Positions 11,772-21,670 of a stretch of DNA of 64,000 bases are shown here, piece by piece. Source of the DNA: Guillardia theta CCMP2712. Its lineage: Eukaryota > Cryptophyceae > Pyrenomonadales > Geminigeraceae. How positions within the stretch are numbered: the stretch's first letter is position 1; every line of letters starts with the position of its first letter. The DNA lies in the NCBI RefSeq assembly GCF_000315625.1, contig NW_005434664.1, positions 541,871 through 605,870 of the forward strand, written 5' to 3'. The notes beneath the pieces are model-generated. The model ran no database searches. It saw only the letters and a program-made list of their open reading frames with translations, and had not been told where the DNA came from. A program made the translations under genes and the position numbers.

Positions 11772-12593
11772 ATGCCTTCAAACAGTTCCTGGTCGCCTTG
11801 GTTCTACCTCGGTCTGTGTGCCTATCTCAAGGTTGAGGGTAGAGTGACATCCTGTTAGCATCATCGCTCCCTTCTTTGCTAAGAAGATTGTCGGATCTCC
11901 CGCTCCTCCGGTGAAAGACCTTCAGATCTTTCAGGTTGACCATCGCAATGTTGATTGTAAGGCAATAACGGGATGCCAGGGCTCGGAAGTTGAACTTGGA
12001 AATGGAAAAGTGACAGTCGTTGAGTTCTGGGCAACATGGTGTCCTCCTTGTCGCAAGTCGATCCCGTGAGTCAAGTACAGAACTGTCAAGTCAGCCAGAC
12101 GCTGACTTGAAGGTGTAGTCACCTCAACAGCATCTTCGACAAGTATAAGTCCAAGGTGTTCAAGTCATGATCGACCAAACCGTGGATGACGCGAGTACCT
12201 CAGGACGTTCAGATCATCGGGATATCCTCCGAGTCGGACAAGACCATCAAGGTCTTGAGTCCTCTCGCGGCAGACACGCTTGACAAGTCTGTAGGCCTTC
12301 TGCGACAAGAACAAGGAAGTGGCTCCCAAGTACACTATCGGCTTGGACACCACCGGGAGTGTGTCTCGAGGATATCCTGTTCGCTCTTCTTGCTCTTCTG
12401 CGCATGTCCTCTCATCCTTAGCCCGCAGGTGGAAGGAATTCCAGCAGCCTTTGTCATCGACAAGAAGGGCATCGTCGCCTGGCAGGGTCACCCGATGTCG
12501 GACATGGAACAGGTCACGTGACGTGCAAGGGGTTTCGCCCTGAGTCGCCTTGGATTGCAGGCTATCAACGACGCTCTGAAGAGCGAATCATGA
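11772..12593 (+). CDS. TlpA/redoxin-like thioredoxin-fold protein
   Basis: Thiol-disulfide oxidoreductase with the active site FWATWCPPCRKSIP (WCPPC). Family signatures follow in order: 'VQIIGISSESDKTIK', 'DKNKEVAPKYTIGLD', the cis-proline region GIPAAFVIDKKGIVAWQGHP, and C-terminal 'AINDALKSES'. The preferred start is the ATG at 11772 (MPSNSSWSPWFYLGLCAYLK), joined over a 51-base intron with acceptor GCTAAG to KIVGSPAPPVKDLQ. Later introns follow SIP, DKYKSK, DKTIK, TTGS and EQ; the one after TTGS is least sure. The short hydrophobic N-terminus could be a membrane anchor or part of a targeting signal. The substrate is unknown. It resembles bacterial TlpA/ResA-type proteins (family knowledge); the multiple introns show it is nuclear. 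Confidence 0.75.
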
Positions 12594-12799
12594 AGAAGGC
12601 ATCCTACCATAACAAGCCAAGGATCATCGGATTAGCTAGGCAGGATGATTGGCAGCTCACTAACCTCTTGTCGTAGAGCAGTTTTAAGTTTGCTTGACTT
12701 CACGTGACACTCGAATCAAAGGTGGTGTCAGGCTCAGCTCGCCCTGCAAACCATCACACTATACGCGCTATCACACACTGTCAAGGCTACCTTTGCCCT
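12594..12799. other. Intergenic spacer before retroelement mosaic
   Basis: No gene is seen. It marks the left border of the retroelement mosaic; no clear target duplication can be paired with the right border near 30.4 kb. Confidence 0.35.
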
Positions 12800-13545
12800 G
12801 TTGATGACATCAGCTGAGTCAACTTGCGGCCCGCGCAACATCCGAGTACATCCCTGGGATATGCGACCGTGCCAGAGTGGGTCTGAGCAGTACGAGGAGA
12901 TTCCACCTGGACTGGTTCATGCCGACTCGGAGGCTGTGCCTGATGATGCAGGACGCTACGAGGTACACATCCCTGGCATGCCGATCTGCCAGTGTCCGAC
13001 CGAATGTGATGGATGTCAGCGCGAGCTCGATCCCTCCGTTGCTGCACATCATCTCCAGACCTGCAAGCGTCGAACCTCCAAGCTTCCTATTGCGCATGAC
13101 AACCTTACTCGAACAGTCAAGGCGATGCTCAGCGAAGCCGGCCTCTCAGCATGGGCACAAAACCAAGGCCGACATCCTCATCCCTCGGGCCTGGGATGAT
13201 GGCGGACGTTACGTTGGTCCACCCCACATTGAGAGCTCGACACCACTGGGGTGCTTGCTGCTGGTCGGCGAGCTCGCCTGCCTCGGGCCGATCAGTGCCG
13301 CACAGCCCCGGTCCCTGGGCATTGATTCAAGGCGTCGCCGCCGTCACGGGTGGTGTTGGTCTCGGCTACCGCTGACTCGGAGGCTAGTGAGGAGGACCTG
13401 GATGCGTCACCTCGAGCGGTACCGTGCTCCTGTGCCCAGCCTCCCTCTTTCCGCTTCTCGCTGTGCGCTGTGTGCAAGCAGGTTTAGCTTGTTCCTGCTT
13501 TGTTTTGCAGGCTTGAGGCACTTTTTACCTTCTGCAAGTAAATCT
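12800..13545 (+). mobile_element. Non-LTR retroelement fragment, sense: zinc knuckle region and 3' tail
   Basis: Sense copy of the element's zinc knuckle (CQCPTECDGCQRELDPSVA, then HHLQTC). The frame then jumps to the Ser/Pro-rich C-terminal part and to the 3' UTR tail (GCTTGAGGCACTTTTTACC, CTTCTGCAAGTAAATC). The copy is diverged from the others (KAMLSEAGLSAWAQNQGR) and broken by internal deletions. Confidence 0.75.
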
Positions 13546-14010
13546 TCGTCCGCTGCCCCCGGCGGACCCCCGGCGGACGCCCGGGCAGCGCCGGCTCCTT
13601 GTCGGCGGCTGCCCTTTCTCCGTCCGTGGCCGCCAGCTTTGCGGCGGCGGCGGACGTCTCGACTGATCAGTCGGCTGCCTCCGGGTATCGCGTCTAGTAA
13701 GGGGGTTTCATTTCGGACGTCCCCTTCTGCTGCTTGTTACCCCTCCTACAGGCTTGCTTGATTGCTTGACCCTTCGGCTGCTTGTCTGCGCGGCTTCGCG
13801 CGTGGGCTGGCGGTGGTCGAAGATTTACGGTACCGGGTCTGCTGCCAGATGCCCGAAGTAAATCCTATCATGGCACGTCCGCGGTGCTGGTTACGAAGTT
13901 TTGGTCTTATTTTGTTGTGTGTGATTATGCAGCTTCTCGCTGTGGAGCTGTGTGCATGCAGGTTTAGCTTGTTCCTGCTTTGTTTTGCTTGAGGCACTTT
14001 TTACCTTCTC
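13546..14010 (+). mobile_element. Non-LTR retroelement fragment, sense: C-terminal tail and 3' UTR
   Basis: GC-rich end of the coding region (GQSAAS then a stop), followed by the 3' UTR with CTTGACCCTTCGGCTGCTTG and GAGGCACTTTTTACCTTCT. It joins abruptly to the next block at ATGATGAAGGGCG. An internal AGTAAATCCTATCATGG sits at about 13858, so an older 3' end is embedded. Confidence 0.7.
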
Positions 14011-14945
14011 ATGATGAAGGGCGATATCCACATCCCTGGAATCCGCGATCGAGGGTCCGAGCACTGCCGTACGAGGGCTTGATGGCGCACGTGACGTTGG
14101 TCCACCCTTACATTGGTAGCTCTCCCGACCTGACCAAGTGGGGGGAGGTCAACCTCGACGCCCTCCATGTTGCAGCGTCTGAGAAGATTCGCAAACACCG
14201 CGCTGCATATGCTATGACTACTCCTCCTCGAGCGTTCATCCCTCTTGCCATCTCGACGGACGGTACCCTGCCTCCGCTTCATCTGGTATCTGGTGGACAT
14301 CATTGCTCAGCGCTCGATGCCTCTTGAGGATGCGGCGTTTGGTCGGCAGTCGGCACTTTGTGCCTGATGACGGACCTGCTGCTGAGGTCTTGGCTCGCAA
14401 ACGCGCCGCCACCTATCAGCGCCTCACTATGCAGCTGACGCTGGAGGCGCTCCTGTCTGGTGCGAGGCGCATGACGCCCTTGCGGGCGCAAGCACTCCTC
14501 GAGCCAGAGGACAGCTCCTCCTCGGACTTTGTCGAGTCGCCCGAGGAGGAGTCTCGGAGGCTAGCGAGGAGGACTACCTCGAGCGGTACCGTGTTCCTGT
14601 GTCCAGCCTCCCTTCCGTCCGCTGCCCCAGGCGGACCCCCGGGCAACGCCGGCTCCTTGTCGGCGGCCGCGCCCTTTCTCCGTCCGCGGCCGCCCGCTTT
14701 GTGGCGGCAGCGGACGTCTCGCCGGACTGACAGTGGTCAGTCGGCTGCCTCCGGGTATCGCGTCTAAGGGATTTTATTCCTCCTGCATGCTCCTGCTGCT
14801 TGTTGCTTGATTGCTTGACCCTTAGGCTGCTTGTCTGCGCGGCTTCGCGCTTGGGCTGGCGGTGCCGCGTCTGGGTGCCAGCAGTGCTGGTTCTTTTCGG
14901 GCTTGTGTTTTGTGTGTGATTGTGCAGCTTCTCGCTGTGTGCCTG
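14011..14945 (+). mobile_element. Non-LTR retroelement fragment, sense: endonuclease-like domain to 3' UTR
   Basis: Begins at KGDIHIPGIRDRGSE, continues through 'VTLVHPYIGSSPDLTKWGE', 'FIPLAISTDGT' and the acidic Ser-rich tail, and ends in the 3' UTR. Frame breaks, such as the CCGT insertion near 14066, make it non-functional. It meets an inverted copy head-to-head at about 14946. Confidence 0.75.
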
Positions 14946-16035
14946 GAGCCCAAGCGCGAAGCCGCGCAGACAAGCAGCCTAAGGGTCAAGCAATCAAGCA
15001 ACAAGCAGCAGGAGCATGCAGGAGGAATAAAATCCCTTAGACGCGATACCCGGAGGCAGCCGACTGACCACTGTCAGTCGAGACGTCCGCTGCCGCCACA
15101 AAGCGGGCGGCCGCGGACGGAGAAAGGGCAGCCGCCGACAAGGAGCCGGCGTTGCCCGGGGATCCGCCTGGGGCAGCGGACGGAGGGAGGCTGGACACAT
15201 GAACACGGTACCGCTCGAGGTAGTCCTCCTCGCTACCTCGCTAGCCTCCGAGTCAGCGGTAGCCGAGTCAGTGGTAGCCGCCCGTGACGGCGGCGACGCC
15301 GCGGCCGCGAATGTCCAGTAAATCCTAGCAGCCCAAGGACCGGCGTGACCCGACCGATGCCGGGGAGGAAGCAGGCGAGCTCGGACCAGCAGCAAGCACC
15401 CCAGTGGTGTCGAGCTCTCCGGAGGCACCCGACGTCACAGTACAGGATTCACAGTGAGGGACGGAGACGCCTCCGAGTCGCCAGCTCCGCGCCCATCATC
15501 GGGGCCACTCGAAGGGTTTCCCCCATCGGAGTCGGAGACCTCCGGCGAAGACTCCTCGGGCGACTCGACAAAGTCCGAGGAGGAGCTGTCCTCTGGCTCG
15601 AGGAGTGCTTGCGCCCGCAAGGGCGTCATGCGCCTCGCACCAGACAAGAGCGCTTCCAGCGTCAGCTGCATGGTGAGGCGCTGATAGGTGGCGGCGCGTT
15701 TGCGAGCCAAGACCTCAGCAGCAGGTCCGTCATCAGGCACGAAGTGCCGACCAAACGCCGCATCCTCAAGAGGCATCGAGCGCTGAGCAATGATGTCCGC
15801 CAGATACCAGATGAAGCGGAGGGTGTCAGGATGCAGGGTACCGTCCGTCGAGATGGCAAGAGGGATGAACGCTCGAGGAGGAGTAGTCATAGTCATGGCA
15901 TATGCAGCGCGATGTTTGCGAATCTTCTCAGACGCTGCAACATGGAGGGCGTCGAGGTTGACCTCCCCCCACTTGGTCAGGTCGGGAGAGCTACCAATGT
16001 AAGGGTGGACCAACGTCACGTCCGCCATCAAGCCC
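14946..16035 (-). mobile_element. Non-LTR retroelement fragment, antisense: 3' UTR to endonuclease-like domain
   Basis: Inverted relative to the previous block; with it, it forms a large imperfect palindrome (arms about 14590-14860 and 14950-15240). On the minus strand it includes 'MADVTLVHPYIGSSPDLTK' and the acidic tail. A small insertion at about 15309-15330 carries CCAGTAAATCCTAG, the element's 3'-end motif, in the opposite orientation. Confidence 0.75.
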
Positions 16036-16256
16036 CAGCTTGTTCCTGCTTTGTTTTGCTTGAGGCACTTTTTATCTTCTGCCAGTAAATCCTATATATA
16101 GCCCTCTGGGTGCCAGCAGTGCTGGTTCTTTTCGGGCTTGTGTTTTGTGTGTGTTTGTGCAGCTTCTCGCTGTGGACTGTGTGCCTGCCGGTTCAGCTTG
16201 TTCCTGCTTTATTTTGCTTGAGGCACTTTTTACCTTCTGCCAGAAAATCCTATACC
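16036..16256 (+). mobile_element. Two consecutive sense 3' tails of the retroelement
   Basis: Two copies of the 3' terminus follow one another. The first ends CCAGTAAATCCTATATATA (about 16081-16100). The second begins at CTGGGTGCCAGCAGTG and ends CCAGAAAATCCTATAC. Tails without body are typical products of severe 5' truncation. Confidence 0.75.
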
Positions 16257-16897
16257 TCTCGTACTGCTCGGACCCTCGGTCGCGGATTCCAGGGATGTGG
16301 ATATCGCCCTTCATCTTGCGGCCATGAGGATGGGAGGGTACCTGCCGTCGAGAACGAGGATCCCCCACTGTATCGATGACGCTCTGAAGACCAGCTTCGT
16401 TCAGCATCGACCGAATCGTACGAGTAAGGTTGTCATGCGCCGTGGGAAGCTTGGAGGATCGGCGTTTGTAGGTCTGGAGATGATGTGCAGCAACGGAGGG
16501 ATCGAGCTCGCGCTGACATCCATCACATTCCGTCGGACACTGGCAGATCGGCATGCCATGGAGATAGCAGTCGAGCATCTGAGCATAGCGGTGCGGGAAG
16601 GCCTTGCTTTGCCTTGAGGGGGTAGTAGCTCGAGACTCGCATCGGAGAGTGGCTCAGGTCTCGCTCAGGAAAATGAGCGAAGATGGTAGACTGCAAGACC
16701 CTATCCTGCGACTTGAGCGAGTGTGTCCTGCGGCTGTGCAAGGTGAGGATATCACGCTGCTGATCGGTCAGCGCAGCGCGAGCATGCACATGGCGAGGGA
16801 AGACGCGCATGACAAGAGGGGTCACATTTCGCTGCGCAGGGGGAGGAATGAAGTGCTCATGAGACGAGTCGACGAGAGCGCGCAAACCAGGGATGTG
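16257..16897 (-). mobile_element. Non-LTR retroelement fragment, antisense: linker and zinc knuckle
   Basis: The minus strand reads from 'MRALVDSSHEHFIPPPAQR' through 'VTPLVMRVFPRHVHARAA', 'LTDQQRDILTLHSRRTHS' and the Cys/His knuckle to 'KGDIHIPGIRDRGSEQY'. This is the only copy here spanning the join that is broken in the inverted copy at 20845-23168. A short insertion (TTTGCCTTGA-like, about 16610-16620) disrupts its frame. Confidence 0.75.
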
Positions 16898-17012
16898 TAC
16901 TTTTTGTGTGTGTTTGTGCAGCTTCTCGCTGTGGACTGTGTGCCTTCCGGTTCAGCTTGTTCCTGCTTTGTTTTGCTTGAGGCACTTTTTACCTTCTGCC
17001 AGTAAATCCTGT
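16898..17012 (+). mobile_element. Retroelement 3' tail, sense
   Basis: 3' UTR terminal segment from TTTTGTGTGTGTTTGTGCAG to CCAGTAAATCCTGTGTG, inserted between antisense coding fragments. Confidence 0.7.
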
Positions 17013-17097
17013 GTGTGTACCACAGATGCCGAGGGGCGTCCTGCGGATGTGTACCACAGATGCCGGGGGGCGTCCTGCGTCATCAGGCACAGCAGGT
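17013..17097 (-). repeat. Duplicated short fragment of the RT C-terminal end
   Basis: Two near-identical copies of about 33 bases (GTGTACCACAGATGCC followed by a G-rich run and CGTCCTGCG) are in tandem, then CATCAGGCACAGCAGG. The reverse complement matches the RT fragment at about 23095-23135 (DDAGRPPASVVHIPG region). Confidence 0.7.
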
Positions 17098-17532
17098 ACA
17101 GGATTTACTGGCAGAAGGTAAAAAGTGCCTCAAGCAAAACAAAGCACTGGGAACAAGCTGAACCGGCAGGCACACAGTCCACAGCGAGAAGCGGCACAAA
17201 CACACACAAAACACAAGCCCGAAAAGAACCAGCACTGCTGGCACCCAGACGCGGCACCGCCAGCCCAAGCGCGAAGCCGCGCAGACAAGCAGCCTAAGGG
17301 TCAAGCAATCAAGCAACAAGCAGCAGGAGCATGCAGGAGGAATAAAATCCCTTAGACGCGATACCCGGAGGCAGCCGACTGACCACTGTCAGTCCGGCGA
17401 GACGTCCGCTGCCGCCACAAAGCGGGCGGCCGCGGACGGAGAAAGGGCAGCCGCCGACAAGGAGCCGGCGCTGCCCGGGTGTCCGCCTTGGGCAGCGGAC
17501 GGAGGGAGGCTGGACACAGGAACACGGTACCA
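17098..17532 (-). mobile_element. Retroelement fragment, antisense: 3' UTR and C-terminal tail
   Basis: Starts with the inverted 3' end (GGATTTACTGGCAGAAGG), continues through the whole 3' UTR and into the GC-rich coding tail as far as ACACGGTACC, where it joins a sense fragment. Confidence 0.75.
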
Positions 17533-17782
17533 CGGCGCATGACAACCTTACTCGTACGATTCGGTCGATGCTGAACGAAGCTGGTCTTCAGAGCGTCATC
17601 GATACAGTGGGGGATCCTCGTTCTCGACGGCAGGTACCCTCCCATCCTCATGGCCGCAAGATGAAGGGCGATATCCACATTCCTGGAATCCGCGATCGAG
17701 GGTCCGAGCAGTACGAGGGCTTGATGGCGCACGTGACGTTGGTCCACCCTTACTTTTTATCTTCTGCCAGTAAATCCTATAA
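17533..17782 (+). mobile_element. Retroelement fragment, sense: central segment plus 3' tail
   Basis: Sense 'HDNLTRTIRSMLNEAGLQS' through 'MAHVTLVHPY' is cut and followed directly by the last ~30 bases of the 3' end (CTTCTGCCAGTAAATCC). The large internal deletion joins coding sequence to the element's terminus. Confidence 0.75.
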
Positions 17783-18418
17783 CTCCCTTACATTGGTAGC
17801 TCTGCCGACCTGACCAAGTGGGGGGAGGTCAACCTCGACGCCCTCCATGTTGCAGCGTCTGAGAAGATTCGCAAACACCGCGCTGCATATGCCATGACTA
17901 CTCCTCCTCGAGCGTTCATCCCTCTTGCCATCTCGACGGACGGTACCCTGCATCCTGACACCCTCCGCTTCATCTGGTATCTGGCGGACATCATTGCTCA
18001 GCGCTCGATGCCTCTTGAGGATGCGGCGTTTGGTCGGCACTTCGTGCCTGATGACGGACCTGCTGCTGAGGTCTTGGCTCGCAAACGCGCCGCCACCTAT
18101 CAGCGCCTCACCATGCAGCTGACGCTGGAAGCGCTCTTGTCTGGTGCGAGGCGCATGACGCCCTTGCAGGCGCAAGCACTTCTCGAGCCAGAGGACAGCT
18201 CCTCCTCGGACTTTGTCGAGTCGCCCGAGGAGTCTTCGCCGGAGGTCTCCGACTCCGATGGGGGACACCCTTCGAGTGGCCCCGACGATCGGCGCGGAGC
18301 TGGCGAGGCGTCTCCGTCCCTCACTGTGACGTCGGGTGCCTCCGGAGAGCTCGACACCACTGGGGTGCTTGCTGCTGGTCCGAGCTCGCCTGCTTCCTCC
18401 CCGGCATCGGTCGGGTCA
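17783..18418 (+). mobile_element. Retroelement fragment, sense: endonuclease-like domain and acidic tail
   Basis: The longest clean sense stretch of this part: YIGSSADLTKWGEVNLDALH, 'AASEKIRKHRAAYAM', 'FIPLAISTDGTLHPDTLRF', 'WYLADIIAQRS', then the acidic linker (EDSSSSDFVESPEESSPE). The layout (knuckle, then GD...D...FIPLA) resembles the restriction-like endonuclease domain found C-terminal to RT in several non-LTR lineages (inference). Confidence 0.75.
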
Positions 18419-18462
18419 CCAGTAAATCCGATCAGTAAATCGGGTGCCAGTAAATCCGACAG
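18419..18462. repeat. Cluster of three AGTAAATC 3'-end motifs
   Basis: Within 44 bases the terminal motif occurs three times: CCAGTAAATCCGAT, CAGTAAATCGGGTG and CCAGTAAATCCGACAG. It lies exactly where a sense fragment gives way to an unrelated segment. Confidence 0.8.
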
Positions 18463-18644
18463 TCCCTCCTTGTGCTTCAGCAAGAAGATCAGTGAAAGAT
18501 TCAGCCTTGTAGATGCCGCGGAGCTCAGTAGTGTCCGTACCGCCCGATGAAGGTCACCCGCAGTGAACTGATGAATCGCCAACTGTCTTTGGCGCTCGCT
18601 CGCAGAGGTGAGGGACAGCGTAGGTCGCGGCGGAAGATGTTGAA
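18463..18644. other. Unassigned segment, mirrored at 28050-28232
   Basis: About 180 bases not found in the other element copies. An inverted, near-identical copy lies at 28050-28232. The minus strand stays open ('ASERQRQLAIHQFTAGDLH', 'RAVRTLLSSAASTRL'). It may be an N-terminal part of the element or captured host DNA; undecided. Confidence 0.5.
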
Positions 18645-18783
18645 GGGCGATATCCACCGTCCCTGGAATCCGCGATCGAGGGTCCGAGCAGTACGAGGGC
18701 TTGATGGCGGACGTGACGTTGGTCCACCCTTACATTGGTTTGCTTGAGGCACTTTTTACCTTCTGCCAGTAAATCCTATGTAC
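18645..18783 (+). mobile_element. Retroelement fragment, sense, ending in an inverted pair of 3' tails
   Basis: Sense segment (GDIHRPWNPRSR to VHPYIG) fused to the 3' tail TTGCTTGAGGCACTTTTTAC...CCAGTAAATCCTATG. After the spacer TACCTGTATAG the same tail follows inverted, giving a hairpin-forming palindrome. Confidence 0.75.
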
Positions 18784-18792
18784 CTGTATAGC

Positions 18793-19320
18793 ATAGGATT
18801 TACTGGCAGAAGATAAAAAGTGCCTCAAGCAAAATAAAGCAGGATCAAGCTAAACCTCCAGGCACACTGCGCACAGCGAGAAGCTGCACAATCACACACA
18901 AAACACAAGCCCGAAAAGAACCAGCACTGCTGGCACCCAGACGCGGCACCGCCAGCCCAAGCGCGAAGCCGCGCAGACAAGCAAGCAACAAGCAGCCGAC
19001 GTCACAGTGAGGGACGGAGACGCCTCGCCAGCTCCGCGCCGATCGTCGGGGCCACTCGAAGGGTGTCCCCCATCGGAGTCGGAGACCTCCGGCGAAGACT
19101 CCTCGGGCGACTCGACAAAGTCCGAGGAGGAGCTGTCCTCTGGCTCGAGAAGTGCTTGCGCCTGCAAGGGCGTCATGCGCCTCGCACCAGACAAGAGCGC
19201 TTCCAGCGTCAGCTGCATGGTGAGGCGCTGATAGGTGGCGGCGCGTTTGCGAGCCAAGACCTCAGCAGCAGGTCCGTCATCAGGCACGAAGTGCCGACCA
19301 AACGCCGCATCCTCAAGAGG
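18793..19320 (-). mobile_element. Retroelement fragment, antisense, interrupted at its right end by an LTR element
   Basis: Inverted 3' tail and partial UTR, then the acidic C-terminal coding part. It ends at CCTCAAGAGG, where the LTR element begins, and resumes at 20845 with AGAGGCATCGAGCG. It was therefore one continuous fragment before that insertion. Confidence 0.8.
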
Positions 19321-19647
19321 TGACGGAATACAAGTTTGTTAGACTTGTACTAGTCCAAAGTCACGCAGATGTCACATCGACCTTAGTTGTAACAAGACAG
19401 TTTTTGCTCAAGACCGAGTTTAATGCACACAAATCCAGAATTGAGGAGCACATGAGAGATAGACTGTATGCTAGGATGTGAAACCCAAGCATCCAGACAT
19501 GAGGGGACCTTAGCAAGACGGCTAGGAAGGCCTCCTCTTCGTCACATGTACTACATTGCCGCCTGCCACGTAAGTCGTCTTGGTTTACAGGAGAGTTTTT
19601 GTTAACTCGGCGCTATCTGACTGGCACGGCTGGCATACGTTCCATCC
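19321..19647. repeat. 5' LTR
   Basis: First copy of the 327-base terminal repeat; begins TGACGGAATACAAG and ends TACGTTCCATCC. Confidence 0.8.
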
Positions 19648-19812
19648 TCCCCCCGAGTTTCTGAAATAGTACGTTACATCGGACGTCAGAAAGTCACTCA
19701 ACCAAGAGAATGTCAGCAGATCCAAGTCAAGATACGATGATACAACGTCAAGTTCACAGTCATGCTGAGTGGGAAATAACCATTCAAGGATTGTCCATTC
19801 TGAAGAAGATTT

Positions 19813-20181
19813 TCATGCAGGGCTGTTAGATGTGCGGCACAGAGATAAGGGGAGATGCCTGGCGAGCGGATGCAATGACGAGAGATGGAGGATAGGATAA
19901 GAGAGTCTGAAGAGAGAGAAGATAAGAGAGATAGAGAGGGAGAGAGAGAGTGCCCGCCGGCATTTGAAGACCAAAAGATAAATTTTTGAACCGTAAAGAA
20001 CTTGTGACCAGAGATTGCTGCCGCAAGATTGGAACATCCGTTTCAAGGCATTTGAAGATTGTTGTGCAGTAGTACCTTGTTCGCCGATCCAGAAGTAGCT
20101 CCAGTTATGCATGCCACAGCCTAGCTCCATGACATGAAACTTCCGCCAGATCTCCTGGGAGTTCCATTTGATCCTACTCAA
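19813..20181 (-). pseudogene. Possible captured gene fragment inside the LTR element
   Basis: An open frame of 122 codons reads 'EIWRKFHVMELGCGMHNW' near its start. VMELGCG resembles motif I of SAM-dependent methyltransferases. The second half is Ser/Leu low complexity from an AGAGAG tract. It may be host sequence picked up by the element, or chance. Confidence 0.2.
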
Positions 20182-20517
20182 AGATCAAGAAAATAAGAAT
20201 CGAATCAGCTTCAAGTGCGTTTCCACACGGTTAAGCAGATATTCGACCGACCAATCTGGCTGGGGAAAGGCTTGTTTTTCCTATTCGAAGATCAATCAAA
20301 CAGATTGAGGCTGAGATGAGAGGCCTAAACAACTTGCGGCTAGAGAGAGAGCCTGATTGAAGAGAAGAGTCATCCGAATGTGTAAGGCTTGATAGAAAGT
20401 TGCATGAATTTTCAACAGTAACGGAAAACAATACCAAGAAAGAAAAAACTCCAGTAAACAATTCAACTAACCAAATATAAGATCAACATGATTGAGCATG
20501 TAATCGGGGCCCATAAC

Positions 20518-20844
20518 CGACGGAATACAAGTTTGTTAGACTTGTACTAGTCCAAAGTCACGCAGATGTCACATCGACCTTAGTTGTAACAAGACAGTTT
20601 TTGCTCAAGACCGAGTTTAATGCACACAAATCCAGAATTGAGGAGCACATGAGAGATAGACTGTATGCTAGGATGTGAAACCCAAGCATCCAGACATGAG
20701 GGGACCTTAGCAAGACGGCTAGGAAGGCCTCCTCTTCGTCACATGTACTACATTGCCGCCTGCCACGTAAGTCGTCTTGGTTTACAGGAGAGTTTTTGTT
20801 AACTCGGCGCTATCTGACTGGCACGGCTGGCATACGTTCCATCA
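20518..20844. repeat. 3' LTR
   Basis: Second copy; begins CGACGGAATACAAG and ends TACGTTCCATCA, immediately before the target duplication. Confidence 0.8.
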
Positions 20845-21670
20845 AGAGGCATCGAGCGCTGAGCAATGATGTCCGCCAGATACCAGATGAAGCGGAGGGT
20901 GTCAGGATGCAGGGTACCGTCCGTCGAGATGGCAAGAGGGATGAACGCTCGAGGAGGAGTAGTCATGGCATATGCAGCGCGATGTTTGCGAATCTTCTCA
21001 GACGCTGCAACATGGAGGGCGTCGAGGTTGACCTCCCCCCACTTGGTCAGGTCGGCAGAGCTACCAATGTAAGGGTGGACCAACGTCACGTCCGCCATCA
21101 AGCCCTCGTACTGCTCGGACCCTCGATCGCGGATTCCAGGAATGTGGATATCGCCCTTCATCTTGCGGCCATGAGGATGGGAGGGTACCTGCCGTCGAGA
21201 ACGAGGATCCCCCACTGTATCGATGACGCTCTGAAGACCAGCTTCGTTCAGCATCGACCGAATCGTACGAGTAAGGTTGTCATGCGCCGTGGGAAGCTTG
21301 GAGGATCGGCGTTTGCAGGTCTGGAGATGATGTGCAGCAACGGAGGGATCGAGCTCGCGCTGACATCCGGTGGCATCACATTCCGTCGGACACTGGCAGA
21401 TCGGCATGCCATGGAGATAGCAGTCGAGCATCTGAGCATAGCGGTGCGGGAAGGCCTTGAGGGGGTAGTAGCTCGAGACTCGCATCGGAGAGTGGCTCAG
21501 GTCTCGCTCAGGAAAATGAGCGAAGATGGTAGACTGCAAGACCCTATCCTGCGACTTGAGCGAGTGTGTCCTGCGGCTGTGCAAGGTGAGGATATCACGC
21601 TGCTGATCGGTCAGCGCAGCGCGAGCATGCACATGGCGAGGGAAGACGCGCATGACAAGAGGGGTCACAT
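20845..21670 (-). mobile_element. Retroelement 3' part of an inverted copy: linker, zinc knuckle, endonuclease-like domain
   Basis: The minus strand is open from 'VTPLVMRVFPRHVHARAAL' through 'HRYAQMLDCYLHGMPICQC', the Cys/His knuckle with a small insertion (CDATGCQREL), 'KGDIHIPGIRDRGSEQY', 'MADVTLVHPYIGSSADL' and 'FIPLAISTDGTLHPD' to 'ADIIAQRSMPL'. It continues on the far side of the LTR element. This is the best-preserved endonuclease-like part in the window. Non-LTR elements with a C-terminal Cys/His knuckle and PD-(D/E)XK-like domain are known; assignment to a clade needs a search. Confidence 0.8.

Larger units (their letters stand above)
19321..20844. mobile_element. Non-autonomous LTR retroelement (TRIM-like), recent insertion
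   Basis: Two direct repeats of 327 bases (19321-19647 and 20518-20844) flank about 870 internal bases. The outer ends are TGACGGAA and TTCCATCA, the TG...CA form of LTRs. The flanks show a 5-base target duplication AGAGG (19316-19320 and 20845-20849). The LTRs look identical by eye except for the innermost base at each junction. The internal region has no gag or pol and no clear tRNA primer site next to the 5' LTR. A composite or DNA-transposon origin is less likely given TG/CA ends and the 5-base duplication. Confidence 0.8.
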
